Origin: Croceivirga sp.
GTDB lineage: Bacteria; Bacteroidota; Bacteroidia; Flavobacteriales; Flavobacteriaceae
DNA length: 64,000 nucleotides
Assembly: GCA_028284935.1 (NCBI GenBank)
Contig: JANQQQ010000008.1
Location: 310,001-374,000, forward strand
Direction of reading: 5' to 3'
Below are positions 53,703-62,837 of the stretch, piece after piece. The translations under genes were made by a program, and so were the position numbers. Under the pieces are notes generated by a model, which made no database searches, had not been told where the DNA came from, and saw only the letters and a program-made list of their open reading frames with translations. The number at the start of each line of letters is the position of its first letter. Position 1 is the stretch's first letter.

Positions 53703-54821
53703 CTACTTCCAGGTATAATCCTTTTTTGCCGCTTGTTTTTTGATAGCTTTTACCATGGCATTTTCAAGCTCACCACTTTGTTCCTTTTTTTGTTTGGCGA
53801 TATAGGCTTCACGCTTTGTGTTGATTTCTTGTATCTCCTTCTGGATTTTCACTCGTTCAGTTTGCTTCCCTTCCACAAACTTCTTGATTTCTTGTTTGGA
53901 CTTGCCCTGAAGTTCTTTGGGCAATGATGCGGTTTCAAGTCGGTCTAGGGCTTTTTCATCATCCTTGACGGCATCCACGAGGTCCCAACTGGAATTTTTG
54001 TACAACCGAGAACTCTTACTGACCGCCCTTTTAATTGCTACAGACTCTTCCATTTCATAAGCATTGGCATCCTGAACCTCTTGTGCCACGATTTTTGAAG
54101 CTCCCAAACTGCCATAGGCTATATAGGTACTGTTCAGTTTTTTATTGAGACGGATAATAACATCATCATAGGGTGTAACTATATGAACGATTTCCTGATT
54201 ATGATCAATGGCCATGTAGTCACCACCTGTACGTGTCGCACCATCCCTCCATTGCGTTGAAACACCTTGTTCATACTTGCCACAGAAAATCGTGTTGACT
54301 ACAACGTCTTTTTCCTTCGCTTGGGCGATGGCATCCCTATAGTTTAGTTTTCCTTGGGTAAAGGGTTCATTTCCGGCGATAAAAATAAGTTTTAAATCAT
54401 CAGGGTTTTTTCCCCAATCCAGTTGTTTCAACGAAGTGTTGATGACTGTTCCGCAATACTCCTCCCCTCCGTTAGTGGATAAGGAGAACAATTTTTCAGA
54501 AATATCGTCCAAATCACTACTGAATCCTAGAACTTGCCGGATGTAACCTTCCCTTGGGGGCAGGTTGTCATTGCCATACTCATATAAGGCAATTTGCAAT
54601 TCTGGTCGAATATCATTTCCACATCTGGCGTATGTAAATTCATTGACGATGTCCCATAGTTGGGCCTTGGCTTGGTTAATAAGTCCGTCCATACTATTAC
54701 TGGTGTCCAGGAGCAGGGCGATTTTTACATATTGTTTTTTTGGTTTTGGATTATGCGAATAACAACTTCCCAACACAAATAGTACTAGCAGCATGGACAG
54801 TATTCTTTTAATATTTTTCAT
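53703..54821 (-). CDS. von Willebrand factor A domain lipoprotein
   Basis: I place the start at 54821, where MKNIKRILSMLLVLFVLGS precedes the lipobox Cys; the frame opens further upstream but without a signal. The protein is 372 residues. The vWA domain (about 30-225) contains the MIDAS motif in LLDTSNSMDGLINQ and later LKLIFIAGNEPFTQG. The C-terminal 110 residues are Lys/Glu-rich and likely helical or coiled-coil (SKQEIKKFVEGKQTERVKIQ). It would be attached to the envelope. The function is unknown; metal-dependent ligand binding is expected of a MIDAS domain. Confidence 0.85.
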   Translation of the reverse strand: MKNIKRILSMLLVLFVLGSCYSHNPKPKKQYVKIALLLDTSNSMDGLINQAKAQLWDIVNEFTYARCGNDIRPELQIALYEYGNDNLPPREGYIRQVLGFSSDLDDISEKLFSLSTNGGEEYCGTVINTSLKQLDWGKNPDDLKLIFIAGNEPFTQGKLNYRDAIAQAKEKDVVVNTIFCGKYEQGVSTQWRDGATRTGGDYMAIDHNQEIVHIVTPYDDVIIRLNKKLNSTYIAYGSLGASKIVAQEVQDANAYEMEESVAIKRAVSKSSRLYKNSSWDLVDAVKDDEKALDRLETASLPKELQGKSKQEIKKFVEGKQTERVKIQKEIQEINTKREAYIAKQKKEQSGELENAMVKAIKKQAAKKDYTWK

Positions 54822-55022
54822 AACGTTTTGATTTAATCTTTTACATTTTACGTCCAAACTAGAACCAAACTTTTTACCAAAAAACCGATAATGAGGGAAA
54901 TGACATTTTGGGTTAGGCAAATCAAAATGGGGTTGAGCAAGGCCTTCACTTTTCGGGCTTAACTGCCCGGTATTTCGTGGAAGCGATTTTTTTAGGGCTT
55001 ACAAATGGAGTAAGTTTACCCT

Positions 55023-57224
55023 ATGAAGGGGAAGAAAATCCATAGCATCCATTTCTGGATAGTACTGTTTTTGGTATGCTCTCTTGGCCATGGACAACCC
55101 TCCAATCAATTCCAAGAGATTCTTCTAAAAGGTTCTGTAGTGGAAGAGGTGAATTACGCTCCCATATCTGGAGTGGAAGTTTCTACAAACAATGGGGGTT
55201 ATACTATAACCAATGGATTGGGAGAGTTTGAAATAAATGTGAGAATAGGCGATGAGTTGATCTTTCAGAGCTCGGATTTTGAAACGGTACGCCATACCAT
55301 AATCTCTGATGAAGACATCCGACTTGTGGTTGAGGATTATCGGGGACCCATCCAAAAAAGAAAAACATCGAGCGATGCCTCACATGTACATCTGTTGGAT
55401 TCCGCGAATCAATATAAGAAAATAGATATAGAGAAAAGTATTGATTTTATCGCCCAATCCATTGCGGTATTGGGAAAAAACCCCAACAAACGTCTCCTGT
55501 CGGAATCCCTCGCTCAGCTTGGGGAAATCTATTTGTATCACCAACAATATGATTTGGCCATTAGCAATCTTGAGGATGCCCTAAAAGCCAATAAAACCAT
55601 CAAAGCTCAGCTGTTATTAGGAGAAGCTTTATTAAAGGACAAGCAATTCGTCAATGCCGAAAGGGAGTTAAAAGAACTTCAAGACCAAAAGCGAATGGTT
55701 CCCTATCAGAGGATACGCCTTTATGAACTTTTGGGTGATGTGAAAAAGGGCCTCAATCAATCTACGCTGGCATTGGAATATTATGAGGAAGGATTGCAAG
55801 TGGCCAAAAAGAACCAGGTTGCTCCAAAGATTACCGATCTTACCTCAAAAATTGCGGAGACCTATGCGCTGGCGAATCGAAGTATTGAGGCGGAGGGATA
55901 TTTTGATAGTTCGCTGGAGCTTTCAAAAAAGGAAAGTCCAAAACGCGCCATACAAGAGAGCGAAAAGGTGGCTGACTTTTATAATAGGTCCAATCGATAC
56001 TCCGATGAGATTAGACAGCGGAAAAATAGCCTTAGTCAACTAAGGGACCTCGAGGATAAGGTGATTACCCGAGAGGAAGGAATTGTAGGTGGGGACACCA
56101 TTACCTCACAGCGGATCAACTACAAAATTGGACGGGCGTATGCCGCCCAAAATAAATTGAATGAAGCCATTCCCTATCTACAAAAAAGCATTGTTGAAGC
56201 GGATAGCGATGATGATTTGTTGATCAAAAAAGAGGCGACAAGGAAACTATCAGAGGTGTATGAATACAAAGGTGATTTCTCCAAAGCCTTTAGGACCTAT
56301 CAAGATTATGTGACCTTGGTGGATACGCTATACGTGCGAAAGGAACAGGAGATAAGTAGATTGGCCCGATTAAATCGAGAGATTGCTACCAAGCAGAATC
56401 GAATCTCCAGTTTGGAACAGGAGCGCGAACTTTCACAAAGCAAATATAGCCTGGCCCTAACGGAACAACAACTATTTGAAGCAAGGACCAAATGGCAAAA
56501 ATGGTTAATTTATTCCTTGATTTTTGGGATGGCGTTGTTGGCGCTTACCGCCTTTTTCTTTTATAGAACCAATAAACAGCAAAAGTTGACTAATAATCTC
56601 TTGGCCTTAAAGTCCCTCCGTTCCCAAATGAACCCACATTTTATTTTTAACGCCTTGAACTCCGTGAACAATTACATTGCTAAAAATGATGAACGAAGTG
56701 CCAATCGGTTTTTGAGTGAATTCTCCATATTAATGCGTACCGTCCTTGAGAATTCGGAAGAAGACTTTATCCCCTTTTCCAAGGAATTGGAACTCTTAAA
56801 ACTGTACGTGAAGTTGGAGCATTCCCGATTTACCGAAAAATTCGACTATTCCATTGAAGTAGATGATAATGTTAGGGTTGAGGAGTTTGAAATTCCTCCC
56901 ATGCTTATTCAGCCCTATGTGGAAAACGCCATTTGGCATGGTCTGCGATACAAGGAAGAAAAGGGATTATTAAAAATTCATGTGAACCAACCCAGTGAAG
57001 GTTTGATGGTCATCACCATTATGGACGATGGTATTGGAAGGAGGAAATCGGCAGCGTTAAAAACCCAAAACCAAAAAAAGCAGAAATCCAAGGGAATGGG
57101 AAATATCAAAAGAAGAATTGGTATTTTAAATGAGATGTACCGGAATAAGGTAGATGTCTCCATTTCTGATTTGACTGTCGATGAAACAGGAACAAAAGTT
57201 GTGGTGAAACTTAAAAAAGACTAA
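55023..57224 (+). CDS. LytS-type sensor histidine kinase with carboxypeptidase-regulatory and TPR domains
   Basis: This 733-residue kinase has, in order: a signal peptide (about 1-25), a CarboxypepD_reg-like beta domain (about 35-105, LLKGSVVEEVNYAPISGVEV), tetratricopeptide repeats (about 140-430), a coiled coil (about 440-490), and one transmembrane helix (about 494-515). The His_kinase domain has SQMNPHFIFNALNSVNNYI (phospho-His about 538) and is followed by an HATPase domain (PPMLIQPYVENAIWHGLR, DDGIGRR, KGMGNIKRRI). The sensor half would face the periplasm. The stop overlaps the cognate regulator start by one base. Confidence 0.93.
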   Translation: MKGKKIHSIHFWIVLFLVCSLGHGQPSNQFQEILLKGSVVEEVNYAPISGVEVSTNNGGYTITNGLGEFEINVRIGDELIFQSSDFETVRHTIISDEDIRLVVEDYRGPIQKRKTSSDASHVHLLDSANQYKKIDIEKSIDFIAQSIAVLGKNPNKRLLSESLAQLGEIYLYHQQYDLAISNLEDALKANKTIKAQLLLGEALLKDKQFVNAERELKELQDQKRMVPYQRIRLYELLGDVKKGLNQSTLALEYYEEGLQVAKKNQVAPKITDLTSKIAETYALANRSIEAEGYFDSSLELSKKESPKRAIQESEKVADFYNRSNRYSDEIRQRKNSLSQLRDLEDKVITREEGIVGGDTITSQRINYKIGRAYAAQNKLNEAIPYLQKSIVEADSDDDLLIKKEATRKLSEVYEYKGDFSKAFRTYQDYVTLVDTLYVRKEQEISRLARLNREIATKQNRISSLEQERELSQSKYSLALTEQQLFEARTKWQKWLIYSLIFGMALLALTAFFFYRTNKQQKLTNNLLALKSLRSQMNPHFIFNALNSVNNYIAKNDERSANRFLSEFSILMRTVLENSEEDFIPFSKELELLKLYVKLEHSRFTEKFDYSIEVDDNVRVEEFEIPPMLIQPYVENAIWHGLRYKEEKGLLKIHVNQPSEGLMVITIMDDGIGRRKSAALKTQNQKKQKSKGMGNIKRRIGILNEMYRNKVDVSISDLTVDETGTKVVVKLKKD

Positions 57225-57955
57225 TGAAATTAAATGCAATACTTGTTGAAGACGAGGCCAATAGCCGGGAAATCCTAAGAAATTATTTGGATAAATATTG
57301 TCCAAATGTCGTGCTTAAAGGGGAGGCCGCTACCATAAAGGAAGGCCTTGAATTGATAAGGAAACACGACTTGGACCTCATTTTTCTGGACGTTGAAATG
57401 CCTTTTGGCAATGCCTTTGATTTATTGGACCAAGTACCAAATAGAACGTTTGAGACCATTTTTGTCACTGCATATAACCACTATGCCATGGACGCCTTGA
57501 ATAGCCATGCCGCTTACTACCTTATGAAACCCATAAATATTGATGAACTCGTAAAAGGAGTAGAACATGTTGAAGGTATCAGGATAAAGGAAAGTGCCTT
57601 GGAAGGGAAGGTGTTAACATCCAATTTTTCAACGACTGAAGGTAAAATTACCATCCCGCAGCAAGATGGATTTCAGGTTTTGGAAGTGTCCGATATTCAG
57701 TATTGCAAGGCCGATGATAACTATACGGAAATCTATCTCAGGGATAAAAGAATAGTGGTTAGCAAAACATTGAAATATTTTGAAGAGGCCCTTTCGGAAT
57801 TTTCATTTGTCCGCATTCATAAATCCTATTTGGTCAACTTAAACGAAATTGTAAAGTATAAAAAGGGAAAGGGTGGAAGCGTAGTGCTATCCATCGGAAA
57901 GGAACTTTCCGTTTCGGCTACCAAAAAAGCCAATTTACTTTCACATTTTCAGTAG
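57224..57955 (+). CDS. LytTR family response regulator
   Basis: This 243-residue regulator has an N-terminal receiver domain with phosphoacceptor Asp56 in DLIFLDVEMPFGNAFDLL, acidic residues near EDEAN and Lys in YLMKPINIDELV. A C-terminal LytTR DNA-binding domain follows (YCKADDNYTEIYLRDKRIVV; FVRIHKSYLVNLNEIVKYKK). The start overlaps the kinase stop (TAATG), which makes them a clear two-component pair. Targets are unknown. Confidence 0.95.
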   Translation: MKLNAILVEDEANSREILRNYLDKYCPNVVLKGEAATIKEGLELIRKHDLDLIFLDVEMPFGNAFDLLDQVPNRTFETIFVTAYNHYAMDALNSHAAYYLMKPINIDELVKGVEHVEGIRIKESALEGKVLTSNFSTTEGKITIPQQDGFQVLEVSDIQYCKADDNYTEIYLRDKRIVVSKTLKYFEEALSEFSFVRIHKSYLVNLNEIVKYKKGKGGSVVLSIGKELSVSATKKANLLSHFQ

Positions 57956-57982
57956 ATTGGTCATTCATTAAAACCAGTAAGA

Positions 57983-58492
57983 ATGATAATACATCCTGTA
58001 AATGGGAAAACGCCAATATTTGGCAAGGACTGTTTTATTGCTGAGAATGCCACCATTGTTGGGGAAGTGAGTATGGGCTACCAATGTAGTATTTGGTTCA
58101 ATGCCGTTATTCGTGGAGATGTGCATTTCATTAAAATGGGTAACAAGGTCAATGTGCAAGACGGTGCCGTAATACATTGTACCTATCAAAAATTTCCAAC
58201 AACAATTGGCAACAATGTTTCCATTGGGCATAATGCCATTGTGCACGGTTGTACCATTAAAGATAATGTCCTTATTGGTATGGGGGCCATTGTAATGGAT
58301 GACTGTGTGGTAGAAAGTAATTCCATTATTGCCGCTGGTGCCGTTGTTACTCAGGGTACTCATGTCCCATCAGGCACCATTTATGCGGGGATGCCCGCAA
58401 AGAAGTTGAAGGATGTTAGTCCTGAACTAAGTTCTGGCGAAATTGACCGCATTGCCAACAACTATGTCAAATACAGTAGTTGGTTTAAATAA
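57983..58492 (+). CDS. Gamma carbonic anhydrase family (left-handed beta-helix) protein
   Basis: This 169-residue protein has hexapeptide repeats forming a left-handed beta helix (CFIAENATIVGEVSMGYQCS; NVSIGHNAIVHGCTIKDNVL). Three histidines suited to bind metal in the trimer interface are present: in AVIHCTY, IGHN and IVHGC. Related proteins (YrdA, PaaY, CamH) range from active carbonic anhydrases to inactive or thioesterase-like members, so activity is not certain. It lies 27 bases after the LytTR gene and 32 before fabD. Confidence 0.93.
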   Translation: MIIHPVNGKTPIFGKDCFIAENATIVGEVSMGYQCSIWFNAVIRGDVHFIKMGNKVNVQDGAVIHCTYQKFPTTIGNNVSIGHNAIVHGCTIKDNVLIGMGAIVMDDCVVESNSIIAAGAVVTQGTHVPSGTIYAGMPAKKLKDVSPELSSGEIDRIANNYVKYSSWFK

Positions 58493-58524
58493 TTGGCTAT
58501 TTTTACTCACGCAATTTTAGCAAC

Positions 58525-59409
58525 ATGAACGCATATATTTTTCCGGGTCAAGGTGCCCAATTTGTTGGCATGGGATTGGATTTGTACGAGAACCACGCCC
58601 AGGCACAGGAACTGTTTGAAGATGCCAATGAAATTCTTGGATTTTCCATTACCGATATCATGTTTGAAGGTACCGCTGAAGACTTAAAACAGACCAAAGT
58701 GACCCAACCTGCCATTTTTTTGCATTCAGTGATCTTAAGTAAGGTATTGGGAGAAGAATTTCTACCCGATATGGTAGCGGGACATTCCCTAGGTGAATTT
58801 TCCGCGTTGGTGGCCAATGGTACGCTAAGCTTTGAGGATGGACTACAATTGGTTTCCCAACGTGCGATGGCCATGCAAAAGGCATGTGAACGGCAACCCA
58901 GTACCATGGCAGCTGTTCTGGGATTGGAGGATGCAGTGGTTGAAAGGATTTGCGCCGAAACCGATGGGATTGTTGTTCCCGCCAACTACAATTGCCCCGG
59001 TCAGCTGGTGATTTCTGGGGAAGTGGAGGCCATAGATAAGGCTTGTGAAAAATTAAAGGAAGCTGGTGCAAGAAGGGCATTGGTACTCCCGGTCGGTGGT
59101 GCCTTTCATTCCCCTCTGATGGAGCCCGCGCGCGAGGAATTGGCTGCAGCAATAGACAGCACTCGCTTCAACGAACCCAACTGTCCGGTATACCAAAATG
59201 TGACCACAACCGGGATTACCGTGTCCAAGGAAATAAAGGGGAATTTGATTGCCCAATTGACAGCACCCGTAAAATGGACGCAAAGTGTACAGCAAATGGT
59301 GGCGGACGGAGCTAAGAAGTTTGTGGAGGTAGGCCCAGGAAAAGTACTCCAAGGATTGGTTAGAAAGATTGATTCACAAGCGGAAACTGCTTCAGCGCAA
59401 CCTTTATAA
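58525..59409 (+). CDS. fabD: Malonyl-CoA:ACP transacylase FabD
   Basis: This 294-residue enzyme loads malonyl groups onto acyl carrier protein for fatty acid synthesis. Key motifs: FPGQGAQFVGM (oxyanion region), VAGHSLGEFSALVANG with nucleophile Ser about residue 92, and GGAFHSPLM with the catalytic His. Length and motifs are normal. No other fab genes are beside it in the window. Confidence 0.97.
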   Translation: MNAYIFPGQGAQFVGMGLDLYENHAQAQELFEDANEILGFSITDIMFEGTAEDLKQTKVTQPAIFLHSVILSKVLGEEFLPDMVAGHSLGEFSALVANGTLSFEDGLQLVSQRAMAMQKACERQPSTMAAVLGLEDAVVERICAETDGIVVPANYNCPGQLVISGEVEAIDKACEKLKEAGARRALVLPVGGAFHSPLMEPAREELAAAIDSTRFNEPNCPVYQNVTTTGITVSKEIKGNLIAQLTAPVKWTQSVQQMVADGAKKFVEVGPGKVLQGLVRKIDSQAETASAQPL

Positions 59410-59536
59410 ATACGTATTTTTCAGGCAATTGGGTAGTTTGTCTAGGGAAACCTAGATTTAATCCTTTATGTTGGTGCAGTCCTATGAATTTTAGTAATAT
59501 TGATGTTCCTCAAATACTAAAGAACAATACGCAGTT

Positions 59537-62500
59537 TTGGTCTACAATCTAACAGAACAGATTCTGTATTACTTAGGGGATTTTAACTTTCTCCATAAGA
59601 GATTAACTTTTCTTAGAGCGGCTTTCGTACTCTTTTTGCTGGTAGGTTTTTCTAGCTTTGGACAGTCCGACATCAGCATAGCGGACGCGGGTTCCGTGAA
59701 CGAGGGTGATGCCGGTCCCACGACCTTGACCTTCACGGTCAGTATCGACCAATCGGACCCCCTGGCGGACATAACGGTGGACTACTCCACCGTGGGCGGC
59801 GATGCCCCCAGCGGCACACTGACGTTTTTGGCCAACACCACGGATCTGGAACAGGACATAGTTGTGACGACCATTGGTGACACGACCCCGGAGGCGGACG
59901 AAGCCGTTACGGTGACGCTTTCGAACGCGAGTGCCAATGGCAACATCACGGATACGACCGGTGAGGGCACCTTTCTGAACGACGACATTGCAGGTATTAC
60001 TATAACGGAATCATTGGGAACTACCGAAACCGAAGAATCTGGTACAACGGATGCTTTTACCGTTGTGCTAACGGCGCAACCCGTAACCGGTGTTCGTTTA
60101 AGTGTTGTTTCACTGAATACCAATGAAGGCACTGTAAATCCCAACATATTGACCTTTACCAACGGTAATTGGAACGTTCCACAGACAGTAACGGTTACTG
60201 GAGAAGATGATGATGTGGTGGATGGGAACCAAACCTATAATGTCCGTGTAAGGGTTGTGGTTGGATCTAGCGATACAGCATATGGAGGGGTATCCGATGA
60301 ACTTGTCTCCGTAACAAATATTGATGATGACATACCGGGAGTTACTATTGATGATACTATTGCCACAACGACCGAAATTGGAGGGGCAGCCGTATTTCGG
60401 TTCTCCCTCACGGCACAGCCTACGGATGATGTTACCATAGCGCTAATAGAATATGATGATACCGAAGGTAGTGGTCCCGATGAGGTGGTACTGACACCAA
60501 TCAATTGGCAAGTTGGTACGCAGATTACCATTATGGGGCAGAACGATACCATAGATGATGGTGATATCCTGTATAATGTGGAGACCTCCAATGTAACATC
60601 AGGAGATCCTGCCTATAATGCTTTGGATGGATCTACAATACCGGATTTGCAAATTACCAATATAGACAATGACCAAGCACAGTTGACCATCTCCGATGCC
60701 GCTGTCAATGAAGACGTTGGCACAGGAGTATTAAACATACCCGTTACTTCGGATATTGAAAAGCCAGGGGGTTTTTCCGTGGATTACACCCTGAGTGGTG
60801 GATCGGCCACACCAATTGTTGATTTTGATAGTACCGGGGGAACACTCAATTTTATTGGCAATGCCAATGAAACAATAGAGATTGTAGTCCCCATTGTAGA
60901 TGACAATCTCCTAGAGAATAGTGAAAGCTTTACCGTTCAGCTGGGGATACCCACCAATGATGTTGCGTTGGCTGGAGACGGTTCGGCCACAGGGACCATT
61001 CTTGATGATGACAATTGTCTCCCCTCTCCCATCCTTGATACTTCGGTGTCCACCAATTTTTGCGATGTCCTGGAAGCTGATTTGGATGATTATATTAGTA
61101 ATGCCCCACCTGCCGGTGCGGAATTGATTTGGAGTACAAGTTCCGATCAAACTCAGGAAAGTGCCTACAGACCTAGTGAAGTTACTTCCCCAGGAACGTA
61201 TTTTGGCTTCTTTTTGGATGAGGATGATGATTGTTTTAGTCCTGCCGTATCCGTTACATTAGTTATAAACATTACCCCTGAGATTCTGACCACAACCCCT
61301 GCGGTTCGATGTGGTACCGGTGAAGTGGTTTTAGAGGCAACAGGAGATGTAGGGGCTACCTTAAATTGGTATAATTCCCCAACATCAACCACTGTTCTGG
61401 GTATTGGAAGCTCATTTACTACCCCAACCATTATGGAAACGACCAGTTTTTATGTGGAGGCAACGGCAAATGGTTGTCCATCCGAAAGAGTGGAGGTTGT
61501 TGCTACGTTAAATATTGAGCCCTCACCTGGAATCCCGAATGATACCATAGCATGTGCTGAGGTAGGACCAAATGGCACCACTATTTTGGATTTGGATACT
61601 ACCCTAACAGGTGCAGATCCTGGAAATTGGATGATAACCGTAGATCCTTCCAATGGAGGTGTAGTTATCGACATGGATAATAATGTTGATTTTCAGGGAC
61701 TTCCCTTAGGAGATTATGTCTTTACATACACGACTACTGGTGCCCAAGGGCCATGCACTAATCAATCGACTGAAGTAACAATAACAGTTATTGATTGTCT
61801 CTTGGATGCCGATTTTGATGGACTGAATGATGATGTGGAGGAAGAGATTGGTACTGATCCCAATAATCCGGATACGGATGGAGATGGCATTGAAGACGGT
61901 CAAGAAGTAAATGTTGACGGTACCGATCCTTTGGATGATTGTGATTCCATTGGAGGCACACCTCTTCCGGATACGGATTGCGACAATGACGGTCTTACCA
62001 ATGCCGAAGAAAATGATTTGGGAACGGATCCGTTTGACGCTGATTCAGATGATGATGGATTGACGGATGGCGAAGAAGTACTGGTAGAGGATGATCCCTC
62101 AACTGATGCAGTGCCCGAAAACCCCAGTGATCCTTTAGACGATTGCGATCCATTTTTGACAGAAGAGTGTAATGCGGAACCTATTGATATTTTAGTGGAA
62201 AAATCCGTGGATGTTACTACCCCACTGGTAAATGGTACCATCACTTTTACCATTACCATTACCAATCAGAGTATGGATAGGGCCATAAATATTGTAATTG
62301 CCGATGTAATAGACGATGCATCTGGTTTTGAACTATTGAATAGTAGCACTGAATCTGGTACCTATGATTCCGCTTCCGGTTTATGGAACGTGCCAGAACT
62401 TTTGGGTGAAACATCCGTTAGTTTGTTTATCTCAGTTCGTGTTATCCAGGTAGGGAGGCTACAGAACACGGCGAGTTTGGTTAGTTCAATTCCCATAGAT

Positions 62501-62827
62501 GGCGATACTTCCAATAATTCCGCCACGGTTGACATAACGGTATCCCAGAGTGAATGTGTTGATGTGGGTACACTTTGTAACCTATTCTCTCCAAACGGTG
62601 ATGGCGTAAATGATGTATTGCTTTTGGTTGGTAGCGAGAACTTCCCCAACAATAGGCTACAGGTTTTTGATCGGTATGGGAACGCTGTTTTTGAAGCAAG
62701 GGCTTATGACAATACCTGGGATGGGACTGGGGATAATGGTAATTTACCTAAGGGAACCTATTATTATATCTTGGATTTGGGGGATGGTACCGAAGTAACC
62801 AAGGGCTGGATACAAATCATTAGATAA
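59537..62827 (+). CDS. Calx-beta/TSP3/DUF11 surface adhesin with gliding motility-type (type B) C-terminal domain
   Basis: This 1096-residue protein begins with TTG 59537; no ATG is available between the upstream stop at 59501 and the signal peptide (about 20-45, ending SSFGQ). Domains: four Calx-beta-like repeats (about 45-151, 152-265, 268-378, 381-491), Ig-like/PKD-type segments (about 492-750), Asp-rich thrombospondin type 3 calcium repeats (about 755-870, DTDGDGIEDGQE), a DUF11 domain (about 884-1008), and the C-terminal CHU_C domain (about 1013-1096, LFSPNGDGVNDVLLL; WDGTGDNGNLPKGTYYYILD). The last is a type B T9SS sorting signal, so the protein is exported through SprA. DNA for the first Calx-beta domain is much richer in GC than the rest. 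Its PorP/SprF partner follows. Confidence 0.92.
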   Translation: MVYNLTEQILYYLGDFNFLHKRLTFLRAAFVLFLLVGFSSFGQSDISIADAGSVNEGDAGPTTLTFTVSIDQSDPLADITVDYSTVGGDAPSGTLTFLANTTDLEQDIVVTTIGDTTPEADEAVTVTLSNASANGNITDTTGEGTFLNDDIAGITITESLGTTETEESGTTDAFTVVLTAQPVTGVRLSVVSLNTNEGTVNPNILTFTNGNWNVPQTVTVTGEDDDVVDGNQTYNVRVRVVVGSSDTAYGGVSDELVSVTNIDDDIPGVTIDDTIATTTEIGGAAVFRFSLTAQPTDDVTIALIEYDDTEGSGPDEVVLTPINWQVGTQITIMGQNDTIDDGDILYNVETSNVTSGDPAYNALDGSTIPDLQITNIDNDQAQLTISDAAVNEDVGTGVLNIPVTSDIEKPGGFSVDYTLSGGSATPIVDFDSTGGTLNFIGNANETIEIVVPIVDDNLLENSESFTVQLGIPTNDVALAGDGSATGTILDDDNCLPSPILDTSVSTNFCDVLEADLDDYISNAPPAGAELIWSTSSDQTQESAYRPSEVTSPGTYFGFFLDEDDDCFSPAVSVTLVINITPEILTTTPAVRCGTGEVVLEATGDVGATLNWYNSPTSTTVLGIGSSFTTPTIMETTSFYVEATANGCPSERVEVVATLNIEPSPGIPNDTIACAEVGPNGTTILDLDTTLTGADPGNWMITVDPSNGGVVIDMDNNVDFQGLPLGDYVFTYTTTGAQGPCTNQSTEVTITVIDCLLDADFDGLNDDVEEEIGTDPNNPDTDGDGIEDGQEVNVDGTDPLDDCDSIGGTPLPDTDCDNDGLTNAEENDLGTDPFDADSDDDGLTDGEEVLVEDDPSTDAVPENPSDPLDDCDPFLTEECNAEPIDILVEKSVDVTTPLVNGTITFTITITNQSMDRAINIVIADVIDDASGFELLNSSTESGTYDSASGLWNVPELLGETSVSLFISVRVIQVGRLQNTASLVSSIPIDGDTSNNSATVDITVSQSECVDVGTLCNLFSPNGDGVNDVLLLVGSENFPNNRLQVFDRYGNAVFEARAYDNTWDGTGDNGNLPKGTYYYILDLGDGTEVTKGWIQIIR

Positions 62828-62837
62828 AAGGAAGTGC

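Noticed and set aside
54822-54920. Upstream extension of the vWA lipoprotein
   Set aside because: The extra 33 residues are not signal-like and would bury the lipoprotein signal that begins at 54821.
54954-54969. CGGGC/GCCCG hairpin upstream of the histidine kinase gene
   Set aside because: The stem has only five pairs and no T-run, and it sits in a 201-base gap with no other support for a terminator or riboswitch.
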